Below, one piece after another: positions 44,413 through 57,067 of a stretch of 64,000 nucleotides of DNA (its first letter is position 1; each line of letters starts with the position of its first letter). Source of the DNA: Bugula neritina (lineage: Eukaryota > Bryozoa > Gymnolaemata > Cheilostomatida > Bugulidae); the NCBI GenBank assembly GCA_964035545.1, contig OZ037768.1:2655501-2719500 (forward strand). The letters are read 5' to 3'. Under the pieces are notes generated by a model. It had not been told where the DNA came from and searched no databases. It saw only the letters and a list, made by a program, of their open reading frames with translations. The translations under genes were made by a program, and so were the position numbers.

Positions 44413-47400
44413 ATGCCTTCTTCACATGACGGCAGCAGGAAATCTAAGCTACTCACACAGTTTTGGACATACTCAAAGTTTGTGAGCGTGCTATGTGTAG
44501 CCTGGTGTCTAGGCTACTATGGACTCAGTGTGGCTTGGGTTGGGGTCGTCTCCATTTTCATCTACATCTGGATGTTTGAGAATTATCAATTTAATCTGTC
44601 ATTTAGAAACCCTCAACAGTTTGTTCAGGTGAGATATGTCTAGGTGAGCTATGTCCAGGTGAGATATACGCAGGCGGGATATGTGTAAGTGAGTTATACA
44701 GCTAAATCTGTATTATAAAGCAAGTTTTTAAATTACCTTATATCTGTTTTTATTGTGAGGGAAAGTACTTTAATTTTATTATGAATAATTTCCTGTTTTA
44801 ATATTTTTGCTCTGTTCTATAAAAACGGACGTCGAGATGCATTTTGGAATCTCTTGCTCTAGGATGTTTCTAGTATCAACTTTATTATGGTTTAGCTTTC
44901 AGCAACTTATGTATTTTGTTTTATTCTGTTATATTAATTTAATTTCATGTTTATTTTAGGCACTTCAGTCTCCTGACCCTAAGCAATCTGTCTGGTTAAC
45001 AAAGGTACGTCAAATTTATTTACTCTTTGTTTTAAAAATATTATAGTAAGTCTTCTTCAACTTTTGCAAAGTTAGTATAAATAAGTCAAGTGAAATGTTT
45101 AGTGTACATTTATATATCGTAAAAAGGTTAGATAGACATATACAGCTTTTAAGGTGTTGTGCTTGTTGCAGTTAGAGTTTCATGTCTAATAATGTTGGTA
45201 GATATTTATGAAACTGTGGCCTTACGCTAAGGAGAAAATTGATGTGTTTATGAGGAGTCATCTGCAGAATAGTATTCGGAGAAACTTACCTTTAACCCTA
45301 AAGAGCTTTACTTTTACAGACATTAATCTTGGGGTTCAAGTAAGAGAAACTACTTATAATGTATAAGCTCTAAAGTTTCTAAGTATAATGTAAGTAGCAT
45401 GTGTGTTAAGTAACACAAATATAGGGTAAGTACCATGTATAAAATGGTAAGTAGTAGTAATAGTAAGTAGTAAGTGCATGTATAAAGTAAGTAACACATG
45501 TATAGAGTAAGTAACATTAGTATAGGGCAAGTAAGTTAGTATAGAGTGAATCATGTAAGTATAATTTAAATAGTGTAAATGCAGTTTCTAGTGTAGGTAT
45601 AGTTCAAGTATATAGTGTAAGTATTATGTAACTATACTCTATAGTACGTAAATGTATAGTATGTGAGTATAGAGTATATAAGTATAAGACATGTATACAG
45701 TTAGGGATGTATAGTGTATGTCACATCATTTCAAAGTGGGGTTAGAGACATCAATGAGTACATGACCGATTGATGTCTAGATGTAATACCAGTATGCTGT
45801 ATCTAATGTGTAGCAACAGACATCAAGTGTGAGGAATGAATTTTCTTACACAACATCCTGCACAGTTCATGTAACCCAAACCTTCTCTACAGCTCTATAG
45901 GCTATCAACATCATCACTTTGCTCCATGACTGAGTAGCCATATTGATTTCCCGTATGCCCCATGGATATTGTCATGTGTCTGTAATACTAAGTGCATACA
46001 CTCCCTAATTAATTATTTATCGCTACTTATACCAGTTTTATTCCTATTTATACGTATTAATTAAACAATCGTTCATTAGACTTCTGTGTAGGAACTTGAC
46101 TATATGTCACACACCTTCATGTCACATGTCACACACCTGCATGTCACATGTCACACACCTTCTTGTCACACACATGCATGTCACATGACACACACCTGCA
46201 TGTCACATGCCACACACCTGCATGTCACATGTCTATTTGTCACACACCTTCATGTCACATGTCACACACCTTCATGTCACATGTCACACACCCGCATGTG
46301 ACATATGGACAAGTCCCAGCATGTGCTACAAATATACACAATAAATTACATATGTCTTTCTAAACTGTTCTGTGGTAAACAGATAGCCTACACTCCAGAC
46401 TGGCTGCTGAGTACATAGGGTGGGGATCCACATGCATAGTATTGATACTTCAGCACTGCGGCTAAATTATATAAAGTATAATGGAGTTTTGTATGTTTTT
46501 TACCCAAACAATCCACAAAACTATATATTTACTGATGAGTTATTTCAACATAATATTATGGGCAGTTATATTTAGTTCAAAGTTCAAACTCTGCTTCACT
46601 AAAACTAATTTAAACGAATTAAGAGATGTTTACAGCAGTTGTATTTCATATCCATATCAGTCTACATGTAATATTATGGATTATTTTACTTGAATGATGT
46701 ATGTATCAGAGACAAGGTGCACCAACAAGTAATATTTATAGCTTGTCTCCTTTTTATGGCAGTATGTATTGAGATTAGAAAAAATCATAAAAATTTTTTT
46801 AGGTAACAGAACTATTTATAGGAAGTTTTTAGATTGGAAGCTTGTAACTTGTGTACAATATTGAATACCTCTGTAGACTTTTCTTTGAGAAAGACATGGC
46901 AGGGTTGATCAGGTAGTAATTTAACTGACTCATGAGTCATAGGTTAAACTGTGATGTATTAAAACTAGTCAAGCTGTTGGAAACACACTGGACTTATATA
47001 GTAATGATGGACTAATGTAGCATATCATAACTGGTTTACTTTACTTTGTCTTGCGTCAGGTTCCACAGGTCTTGGCTGTTGATGTGAAAGAAGGGGAAGA
47101 AGATTATATTATCCTGGACTTGGAAATTCTGTTAGTATTTGCATTGAATGTTCCTCTTAGCACTATAAGGTGTTGCAGGTCGCAGCTAATATTGTTTTAA
47201 CTTGTGAATCTTTTAGGTTCTTTGTCTTTTGAGTATTAAATATTTTGAAATAACAAAACCTTCTGTAAACACCTCATTTTTCTTGATAAAACATTGATTT
47301 TGCCATGTGTTTTTTGTATTGATTAAGTAGGAATTGAAAATATCGTATAACTAGCTTTGCCATATTTCTTGTGGAGTTGTCTTTTCTATTGAAAACTTTC

Positions 47401-50400
47401 CGCTGTAGATGTGACAGTGATGCTGAAATTGGGTTGACTATAGGTAAACTGGAAAGCACTATAAAAGACATACAGGTAACTTGAAACCTAATATTATAAG
47501 TTGCAAAATAGCAGCTCTAATTTATCAGTACAGTTTGTTTACGTACCTGATCATAATAAATTGTAAAGTACTGATAAAGACTTTTACAGAGCTTAAAAAC
47601 TATAACGCTTATTTTAGTCAATTCTATTACTAAGATAAGTGCAAGTTGTATCATATGCAACATGTGAGTATCTACTATGCTTCTCTATAGATAAACCACA
47701 TATTGTCTACACACTGTACCTGTGCTTCAGGTTCATATATTGTCTACACAACTATACTACAGGTCCACGGTACACTTAGAGTTGTCCTCACTGACCTCAA
47801 CTCCTCCTGGCCATTCTTTGGGAAGATGAATCTAAGTTTTGTGTCAAGTCCTTCACTCGCATTCCGATTGGCTAAAGCTGCCAGCATATTTAATGTCGCT
47901 GGCTTCAGGTAAGTGTCTTCCTGTTGCCTGGTGTTATTAGGAGGTGTGAGAGACTTACTATATCTACTCATTACGAGTACTGTGCATGTGAAAAGTAACT
48001 CTATTCAGTCTATTTGTATGTTTCAGTGATGTAATGCTCCATACAATGTGTTATTTTGTACATCTTCCATGGATATAATACTATATGAAATGTATTATCT
48101 TGCATGTTTCAGGTACATAATACGCTATACACTATTATCTTACATGTTTCAGGTACATAATACGCTATACGCTATTATCTTACATATTGCAGGGATATAA
48201 TACATGAAAGTATATCAGACCAACTGTCCAAACTACTAGTCTTACCTCATTTCCTTACCATTCCCATAAACAATGAGTATAGGGCGTCTACAGCCTACCC
48301 CCTACCTCAGGTAAACAACAGTAAAGGGCTATTCTGTAGGTATCAATGTATAAACTATTAAGTAATTTTTAACTATGGAGATAAATAGATGGTAGTTTGA
48401 AATAAATCGAAACATATATTAAGTTATTAGTGATTAGTAATATTTTGAGATAAATTTTTAAATGGAAGGGTAAATGCTTGAATATAAATAGAATTATAAT
48501 GTAATGTTTTTTTTGCCGATTTTATATCTTTTTCGCTAAAATGTAATTAATATGATGTTTATACAAGATGCATTTAATTTATTTACTTTTTAAATTTGAA
48601 ATAAAAATTTCTGCAACCTTTCACGTGCCCATAATAATATAGTTCAAATTTTCACTTCCTTGTTTGTGATTTGAGATAAATTGAATGTTAGTAGAAGCTG
48701 GTTGTTGTGATATATAGACATTGCATTAAGCTAAATGTACCACCATCACACTCTGGTTACAGGGTGTACTACGCATGCATATAAACAGAGCTAAAGACTT
48801 GCCCAGGAATGACCAGACCGACTCTATAGACCCTTACTGTGTGGTGCAGGTGGGAGCCACCAGGTGCCAGACTGGAGTCATACAGAAGACTGACAACCCC
48901 ATGTGGAACGAGTCTTTTGAGGTAGTAGAACAGTGTCAATCTGCAGCTAGTTGCCAATCCTTTGCTTAGTGTTGATATGCGGTAAATTTTATTTTTTTGG
49001 CGATTGTTGTTCACTTGTGGGGTAGTGATTACTTTAGATACCAATAACCCTGTTTCTCATTGGATGAGAGCTAGTGCTGTTGTAGCTTATTGGATGAGAC
49101 TGGGTTATTAGATGAGGTTCAGTAAAGCTGTAATACAGCTTATTATTTCTAGCAAGTAGCTCTGGCCAATCTTGTAATAAAATGTCACACATAGAGAACT
49201 GTATATGATAGTAAGATATGATAGTAAGATATATTATTATACTTGTTGTATTTACTCTGTAAGACTCTTGGCTAACATCTCAAGTCTACAGTTTGTAGTG
49301 AATGACAGTCAGGGCCAGTATGTAGAGGTGCAATGCATAGATGCAGCTGACAACACAGATATTGGCAGTCTGGGAAGGTAAGAAAATACCAGTTCTAGTC
49401 AATAGATAGGATGACTCCTAATACTAGTGTAAACTTTTATCATATGAGTGTGGACAACTCTAATACTAGTATAGATAACTCTAATACTAGTATAGATAAC
49501 TCTAATACTAGTATAGATAACTCTATTACTAGTATAGATAACTCTAATACTAGTATAGAAAACTTTATCAGTGATGTAGGAAATGCACAGTGCAGTTTCA
49601 TGCTGATTTTAGCTGCTATGTAAGTATAGCTACTCTGATAGAATCGAGTGGGAAAAACATGTGGCTGACGATGGATAAGCAGACAGGCGGCAGCGTCAGC
49701 ATAACTCCCACATGGTTGGAGCTGGCTGAAAACATGTCTCTGCTGCCAGAAATGGTAAAGAAACGTTTATTTCCCTTCTTCGGTTAAATTTAGTTTATTA
49801 TCAAAATAAATATTGACGAGAATTTGATAATATAGCTTGTTTTATTTTTCAAGTATAACAGCAATATTATAGATGTTTTAGCATTGTTGGTGCGATGATT
49901 AAATTAATGGCACTGTAGGGTTTTGAATTATTCTCTTAGATAAAAACACTGTAAACTTGGTTTAAACATGTGACCCTAAATGAGAACCTTAAAAGAATAT
50001 TTGGTATTTTTCAGGAAATGATCGGTACCCAGTGGAAGTCTGTAGCCTTTGTTAATGTTGGTGTCGAGTCAGCGAGCTCACTTCCTGTTAGTATTTATTG
50101 GCATCATTTAAATGCTGACTATGTTTTTATTACTCAGCATGCACGCGTTTAGTATTATATTTCCATCAGGTCTTGCTTTCTTGTGTACAAGTGTGATTTT
50201 TATTTGTTATTTTTTCTCATGCTGTGCTGAAGACTAATACCATTCTTTCTCAGTTTCATTTGCAGTGTTTGATAGAGAATTAGTGTTTCAACAAGTTTAT
50301 TTAGCATGTTTTTCTAACTGTTACGTTTGCTTGACAGTATAGGTTGCATTATTTTAGGATATACCAACATTGAAACGTCAGGTGAGCCCGCATTGCTTCC

Positions 50401-52022
50401 TTTTCTCTGCTTAACAAACTCTTGGCCAAACATCTTCTCATTTTATAGCAGCCCGAGGTAGCACTGTGACCTCATGCTGTCAATGCTGCCAATTTAAGGC
50501 TTCAATAATATTAAACACATCAAGAGTTATAAATGAAATGTTATATTCTCTGGTCAGCAGGCTCTGTAGCTTTCACACTAAAACATGCCATTAAGTTTTA
50601 CCATTTGTTTCCTGTTTATTAAATAGTTTCATGTTTGTTTTAACAGAACAGAATAATTAAACAGTTTGACTTGTTTACATCTAGAATATTTTGCTTAAAG
50701 AAGTCCCTGTTGCCTGGAAAATTATGGATTAATACTAAAAAATCATAAAAAATAAAAACGTATTTTTTGTATGAATTCTTTATCCTGTTCATTTGTTTCT
50801 CCGATTAGCTTTGGTATTGTTTTTTGGTGGGTAACTTCTGAAAAAAATTGTTGCCGAACTATTTTATTAGTCTATTAGATGTGACTTTGAATTTCAAAGT
50901 TCAGTTTTTGTCATGTGACAGGAAACAATAATGACTGTATATGTGACCTGTAGTATAATAAATGCATGGGAATATGGCTGGTTACTAAAAATAGTGCATG
51001 TTGTTTTTTATTGGTCCACAATACGGGCAATTTTGTCAAAAGTATGCCTTTTAAAGTTATTGGAAGTTGTCATCTTTCCAAGTACTAACACAAAATCTAG
51101 TTCACTCAACTTATTTGGTGGGAAAATAATGTAGGACTGCATGACAAACAGTAATTAGTGGCTAATGATATGCTAATCTGTTTTTAAGAAGGGTTTGTTT
51201 TGCAAATTTTTAGTATATCATGTAATTGTTTTAAAGTGGTTTTAAATCACTTATTTACATGATCTTTTTAAATAACACAGAATGGGGTTTCATTGACTAT
51301 GTGTTTTACAAAGCTAAAAGGATTGACTTTTTTGTGGCTTCTTATGATCTTGGCCCTAAATGACAAGACAACTCCAAGTAAAACTAAAAAATGAAAGTGA
51401 AAGCTGTCCTTTAGATGATAGCTAAACATGGCTTATTACTTTTATTTTTATTCAATTGAAGCCATGTCAATAGTGCTTATCATCAGTAAACTGTGGTGAA
51501 GTCAATATTATATAGTTTATTGTGGTTGAATCTTTATAGTATGTTGAGATAACGTACTGTGCCCCTACTTTGCATGCCAGCCATTGCTTTTAAACCAAAT
51601 CTTACTACAAAGTATTTTATTTTTCCAAGATAAACAACTGGCTGTGAAAATAGCATTTATCTCATTATACACCATATGAAGGGATAGCTGGTTGCTTTTG
51701 CGATAATTTGTTTTTCTCTACACTATAGTTACAGCTCACTTTACTATAGTAACTATAAACTTTGATCAGTGATTTCAAATTGAAAAGATTAGCTTACTAA
51801 CCTGAAATATGACCCCATTTATAACTACCCCTACAATGTATTTAGTAACTACTATCAGTACTTAACAGCTACAAGTACTATAAGCATCATTACTACTAGC
51901 ATTACTTGTGTTGCCATTGCAATCACTATAACCTTGGCTAAAGCAAACACTATTATAGCTACTACTAATACCTTTACTATACTATTACCACTACTACTAC
52001 TACCACTACTACTTATACTACA

Positions 52023-52074
<52 letters not shown>

Positions 52075-55000
52075 TTACTACTACTCCTACTAATACTACT
52101 ACTAGTACTACTACTACTACTACTCCTACTAGTACTACTACTCTACTACTAGTACTACTACTGCTACTACTACTACTGCTACTACTACTACTGCTACTAC
52201 TACTACTGCTACTGCTACTACTACTGCCACTACCACTATCACTAATACTACTAATAATAATACTAATACCAATCCATAGACTAGCTTTCACTGCTTTTTG
52301 CTGACAGAGGTCCCTGCGAAGTCTCAGCAAGCCTTCCTCTTACGTCAGACTGACTCTTGACAAGCAGGAAAAATGCACAAGAGTAGTACAAGCTACAGAA
52401 ACACCTGAATGGGGAGAAAACTTCTATATTTTAGCTTCTGATCCTAGGAAACAAGAGCTACTTTGTGAGGTGAGCACATGGCTATGTCAGGTTCTAAACT
52501 GATTCATTTATACACAAGTTTATATGTTTTGCAGTCAAAAGGTGTTGGCACTTGCCATTCAGCTACACTATTGAAACTGTTTGTGAATTCTTTTCCACAA
52601 GGAGTTCAGTTTGAAAGTATCTCTTGTCATGTTCTGTCATATTTCTACAGTTTGTGTACCCCAGTGCAGTGCTAGCTTGAGCCGACTTCTCTAATACACC
52701 ACTGGTATTCAAGTGTATAATTATATGTGTCCATATTTGAATGTTGCGTCATAAAATCAAATTTTTAATTATATATCTTTGGTAGGTTATTGATCATGTG
52801 ACAGACTCAGTGCTTGGCTCAACCTCTGTACCACTGAGGGATTTAACAGGACAACCAAATATCGAAGCAAAGTCGTTTTCACTCACAACTAAGCTCTCAG
52901 CTGGTGCACAGGCTACCCTGACCCTCTCCTTAGCACTAAGGGTAAGATTTTACTGTGTTACATGCTTTGTTCACCTTTCACCTCATGGTTTTTGTGCTGC
53001 TTTTAACTATGCCAACTCACTGAAATCTTAGATGAACTTTAACATTTGCTTTCTTGTTGATTTTATTCTTTGTTTCAGAAGCACTGCAAGAGTTCAAACC
53101 CCAGAGCTAATCTTTTTTTGTTTTATAATAATGCATAATAAAATAATACATTAGTAATATACTAAGTTGTCTTGACAACTATCAATACATTAATGGGTCC
53201 TATCATTGCCTCCTTTTGGGTAATTCCTCTCCATATTATCTACTTTATCATTAAATAAAACAAAACCAGCAAACTGGTTGCAAACTCAACTTTGAAATAC
53301 ACTTGAATGGACTCGTTACTTTCAGGCTCTGGTGAGCAATGACTATCTGCCAGAATCGCCCACAAAGTCAGCAGAGGGGACGGAGACTCCAGCGCTGTCA
53401 ATCCCTTCTCAGTCACTTTCCTCATCTACAGCTCTCCTCTCCTCCCTGAGCACATCTCAGTTGCAGTCGGAGATCCCGCTGTCTAACGCTTCTACGCCCG
53501 CTAGGTCCAGGAAGACCGAGCCCCTGCTGCCGAAGGCAGACAATGACACGGACTCCTGCGGAGGTCACTCGGATATCCTTGATTTTGACAACTGGAGTGA
53601 GACAGCAAGTAATAGCTGTAAGTTGCAGCAGATGACTCATAACTAGTGGCATTTATGTATTGTTTTTGTAACATACAGATTTGGCTAGCTGGAAAACTGT
53701 TAGTTGAAAAAAGCTTTCTTAAAAGCTGTCTGCCACCTTTGTTACACGATTTAGAAGGCGCCTGATTGGCTAATTTTATCTGTAATGTTTTTAAGAATCT
53801 CTTCTACAATTTAGGAAAAGAAATAAAAAAATATGTAGAAATCTTACATAATGTACTCAAGTGGCAGTTTTTCCATCATGTGAAATTTATTTGTCTGGCA
53901 AATTTATCTTTTGCCAGGCAAACTCAATCAATCTTCAGCCATCTGGTGATAAATAATACAAATGCTGGATGTTAGAAGACATCTATCAAGTCACAATATC
54001 CTATTTGCCTACTTGTAGTTATTGTTCAAATGTCATTGCTTATGCCATTTCTCAAGTGCAAATTACATTTTTCATTGTAAATCAATTGTTTAGCTATCTT
54101 AATCTGTGGCCTCGAAACTCAGAATTATCTGTGGCTGTGGCCTCGAAACTAAGTAATGGTGACATAACACATGCATGCAGATTGACTGCTTGCAACCATC
54201 CACTTGCATTTTGGCTAAATATATATATATGGGATGATTATGTGAAGCAAAGACCAGAAAAATTAAACCTATTTAATATATTTAAAAACTGTAAAATTGT
54301 AAACCTTCAATTCTCTCTAAAGACAGCCACTGATCTGTTGTTAGAGCACTTGTTATACTATGTCTAGTTCATAATATGACATGTTGTTTCAGTGATGACA
54401 GGTGGCGCTACATACATAGTCATCAGTCGGCCTGATGGTTCCACAGTCTCTGAGATAATTCAGAATGCTGACGAGACGCTGACCAGTGGCAAGGAGTGAG
54501 TGCGCCACAACAATGTTACTACTACATTTACTGTGTACCGCAACAATGTTACTACTAGACTTTCTGTGTACTGTCACAATGCTACTACTAGACTTGCTGT
54601 GTACGGCAATAATGTTCCTATGTACTAGACTTGTTGTGTACTGTCACAATGCTACTACTATACTTGCTGTGTACCGCAACAATGCTACTGCTATACTTGC
54701 TGTGTACCGCAACAATGCTACTGCTATACTTGCTGTGTACCGCAACGATGTTGCTACTAGACTTGTTGTGTACTCTAACAATATTTACACGAAATAATGT
54801 CAAACTGGGTAAAAGAAAGTTAAGGTTTCGAAAATTTTAAACCTAGATGGCTTTAGTTAGTAGCTCACTAATGGAGGGTAAATTGGTAGCTTCATTTGTT
54901 TGTTTGAAACAGTATATATGTATTTTATGTTGAAACTGATATAAGAATTTAGTCAGTATTTCAACCTCTACTATGACCTTCTCTAAAGTACAACAACATG

Positions 55001-56432
55001 TTTAGTACGTGATCAACATGTCGATTTAGCTTTGGAGATCTCAATTGTTTTTAATGTTAGAGAGCTTTGCTCATTAATTTAGCTTAAAGTGTCGCGCATA
55101 GCGTTTACTATGTATAATTTTACTATAGTAGGTTAGTTAACCAATTCCCACTTTAAAATTAGTTGATATTTGATCTAGCGTTGCTATAATGTGATTTAAC
55201 GGCTGTAACTATATATGTATTAGCATCACACGCTTATTCAAATACAATCTTTTTTTTTATTTTTTGCAGGAATATAAGTTTTGATCGAACTCGGTTCGGT
55301 AAAATACAGATTACCCTTCGGTATTCTTCTACTCAACAGAGACTAATGATAGTAATACATCAGTGTTGGTGAGTAATACATCAGTGTTGGTGAGTAATAC
55401 ATCAGTGTTAGTGAGTAATACACCAGTGTTGGTGAGTAATACACTAGTGTTGGTGAGTAATACATCAGTGTTGGTGAGTAATACACTAGTGTTAGTGAGT
55501 AATACATCAGTGTTGGTGAGTAATACACCAGTGTTGGTGAGTTATAGGATCAGCATAAGATCTGCATTATGTAACATAGCCATATGTTTCTTTATATGTT
55601 TTGTTGCAGTAATTTAATTCCGGCAAGGGCGGACAAAGATACCCCTCCTGATCCATTTGTGGTGCTCACTCTATATAATGGAAGAAATAAGGTGGACAGG
55701 AAGAAGACTAAGCACCAAAAGTCTACACTCAACCCAGTATTTGATGAAACGTCAGTAAAACTTCTTTAGCTTCTCTTGTATACTTTATGTTGGCCACTTT
55801 CCAGAAACTATTCAACATGCAAATAATTAAAGGGACTTTTAGCAATATTTGTTTGCTTTTATTTCTCCTTTATAAACAACTCTCTAGAATAAACTGAGTT
55901 TGACCTTTCAAGGTTGATATCAAATAACTCTAATTTCGTTTCAACCCTACCTTTGACTGTATTTATGTGATTTTCTGAAAAGCATTGACTAAACGTCACT
56001 CATTCTCCGTTTTGCAGAGTGTTTTGGATACATAGCCATGCTTTGAACTTCTTTATATTTCAATAATATGTTTATTCTATATGTTTTTTGCTTAAAGACT
56101 GGTTTTTGAAGTTTACATCACTGGAGTCTTCTAAAGACATCTATTAGTATTGAATATCAAACTCTTTTTAGTTCATGAACTTTGAACTTTTATTAATAGC
56201 TAACTTTACTACATGTTGATGTGGTTTGCCAAAGTTATTGTTATGTTTAGAGCTCTTAGAATTCACACAATTTACCTGCATTTGTAGGTTTGAGTTTAAA
56301 CTTCCAAAACCCAACTTAGAGAATGCAATGGTAGAATTGAGTATTAAAAATAAGAAGAGGTTGTTTCAAAAGGGGAAAGCTAGCATAGGATCAGTGAGTG
56401 ACTACTACTACTATGGCTACTACTACTGCTAG

Positions 56433-56466
<34 letters not shown>

Positions 56467-56537
56467 ACTACTACTACTACTACTGCTGCTGCTACTACTA
56501 CTATTATTACTACTACTACTAGTACTACTACTGCTAG

Positions 56538-56571
<34 letters not shown>

Positions 56572-57067
56572 ACTGCTACTACTACTACTTTGACTAAAAC
56601 GGTTAGCTATCTACTACTCTATCAAATGGCATTGTACATTTTCACTCATAATTTTATTAATTTGAGTGAATAGATTTTGCTTGTCATAAAAGAGAAATTG
56701 TTATTGCTGGTTATAACAATATGTGCTGCCGTTGACTTTTAGCAGCATATATACTTTATTTTCTAAATTCAGAAATACCTGTAAAGTGCTGTCTTACTAA
56801 GTTTTTTTAAACCTTAATGTCAAAGTTGGTAACTGCCTCAAAGTTGGTGTCAGCTATAAAATGTTAATAATGTAACAGTGTTAATAACTCACTGGAGATT
56901 CCAGGTTTAATTTAAATGAGTTTTGTATTCAGGTGCTTCTGAGAGTTCAGGCATTGGACTTGAGTGAGGCCAGGACAGACTGGTATTTAATCAAGAACAT
57001 CAAAGAATCAAATGAGTCCCTCAATGAGACGTTCACCTCCGTGGTGTCACAGCAGTCCAACAGCTGA
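44413..57067 (+). CDS. ESYT2: Extended synaptotagmin (E-Syt2/3-like), ER-plasma membrane tether and lipid transporter (20 exons)
   Basis: E-Syts sit in the ER by an N-terminal hairpin and bridge to the plasma membrane through C2 domains; the SMP domain carries glycerolipids. Exons: 44413-44628, 44960-45004, 45202-45339, 47060-47130, 47409-47475, 47763-47908, 48193-48310, 48763-48921, 49292-49377, 49625-49754, 50015-50086, 50358-50381, 52308-52469, 52786-52941, 53326-53617, 54393-54495, 55270-55368, 55610-55750, 56288-56393, 56933-57067; 2,466 nt in one frame, 821 aa. Seen: hydrophobic hairpin (about 23-55); SMP domain (about 85-265); C2A (268-385) with the acidic loop DQTDSIDPYCVV; C2B (398-528) whose first loop (SKPSSYVRL) lacks Ca-binding Asp; a Ser-rich linker (531-650); C2C (about 670-821) with GKIQITLRY, DPFVVLTLYNG and STLNPVFDETFEF. 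Three C2 domains indicate the E-Syt2/3 type rather than the five-C2 E-Syt1. Exon 12 is a 24-nt microexon in the C2B loop region (moderate confidence). Confidence 0.96.
44629..44702. repeat. 15-bp tandem repeat of the E-Syt exon 1 donor
   Basis: The first 5' splice site is followed by further copies of its own sequence: gtgagatatgtctag, gtgagctatgtccag, gtgagatatacgcag, then a diverged copy. The unit is a multiple of three, but reading past the first donor meets TAG at once. Confidence 0.9.
45340..45720. repeat. Degenerate GTAAGTA-rich repeat after E-Syt exon 3
   Basis: From the exon 3 donor onward the intron is filled with diverged agtataatgtaagtagcatg- and gtatagagtaagta-type motifs, many of them donor-like. 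No fixed period. Confidence 0.7.
46105..46305. repeat. Minisatellite of CACATGTCACACACCTGCATGT type
   Basis: About nine copies of a 15-25-bp unit (tgtcacatgtcacacacct) in the long intron 3 of E-Syt. The His/Thr/Cys-rich open frames across it are by-products. Confidence 0.93.
48028..48192. repeat. 40-bp tandem repeats of the E-Syt exon 7 acceptor
   Basis: Two exact-length 40-base units (48113-48152, 48153-48192) each end in a TTTCAG/TTGCAG acceptor; a 42-base unit (48071-48112) starts ggatataatac, the same first bases as exon 7 itself, and a more diverged one lies at about 48028-48070. The true acceptor is the last of a series. Confidence 0.92.
49453..49562. repeat. 21-bp minisatellite in an E-Syt intron
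   Basis: Five copies of aactctaatactagtataga, beginning about 75 bases after the exon 9 donor. Confidence 0.93.
51955..52262. repeat. ACT trinucleotide microsatellite in an E-Syt intron
   Basis: About 300 bases dominated by (ACT)n with interruptions (cct, gct, agt), ending about 45 bases upstream of the exon 13 acceptor. Poly-Leu and poly-Ser/Val open frames here are artefacts. Confidence 0.97.
54503..54780. repeat. 33-bp minisatellite after the E-Syt exon 16 donor
   Basis: About eight copies of cttgctgtgtaccgcaacaa + tgctactgctata with a 30-36-base period, starting within ten bases of the 5' splice site. Confidence 0.9.
55348..55545. repeat. 21-bp minisatellite of the E-Syt exon 17 donor
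   Basis: The end of exon 17 (agtaatacatcagtgttg) plus its donor (gtgagt) form the repeat unit gtgagtaatacatcagtgtt(g), present in about nine copies. Every unit therefore holds a full exon end and a consensus 5' splice site. Variants (ccagtg, ctagtg, tta) are shared between units. Confidence 0.95.
56398..56592. repeat. CTA/CTG trinucleotide repeat after the E-Syt exon 19 donor
   Basis: Begins four bases after the 5' splice site gtgagt. Mixed (CTA)n and (CTG)n blocks, including two CTG runs of about seven units. The Thr/Ala-rich open frame is an artefact. Confidence 0.95.

Noticed and set aside
51934-52330. Poly-Leu and poly-Ser/Val frames on both strands
   Set aside because: Translation of the (ACT)n microsatellite in an E-Syt intron.
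53969-54367. 132-aa open frame in the E-Syt intron before exon 16
   Set aside because: Long for intronic DNA but no domain and ordinary AT-rich composition; the E-Syt frame splices correctly around it.
54389-54840. Several repeat-encoded frames (LLCTATMLL and HSKYSSSIVA types)
   Set aside because: Both strands of the 33-bp minisatellite; the real exon here is 54393-54495.
55363-55617. VSNTSVL repeat frame that runs towards the next E-Syt exon
   Set aside because: It is out of phase with exon 17; the correct frame stops at TGA right after the first donor, so it is not an extended exon.
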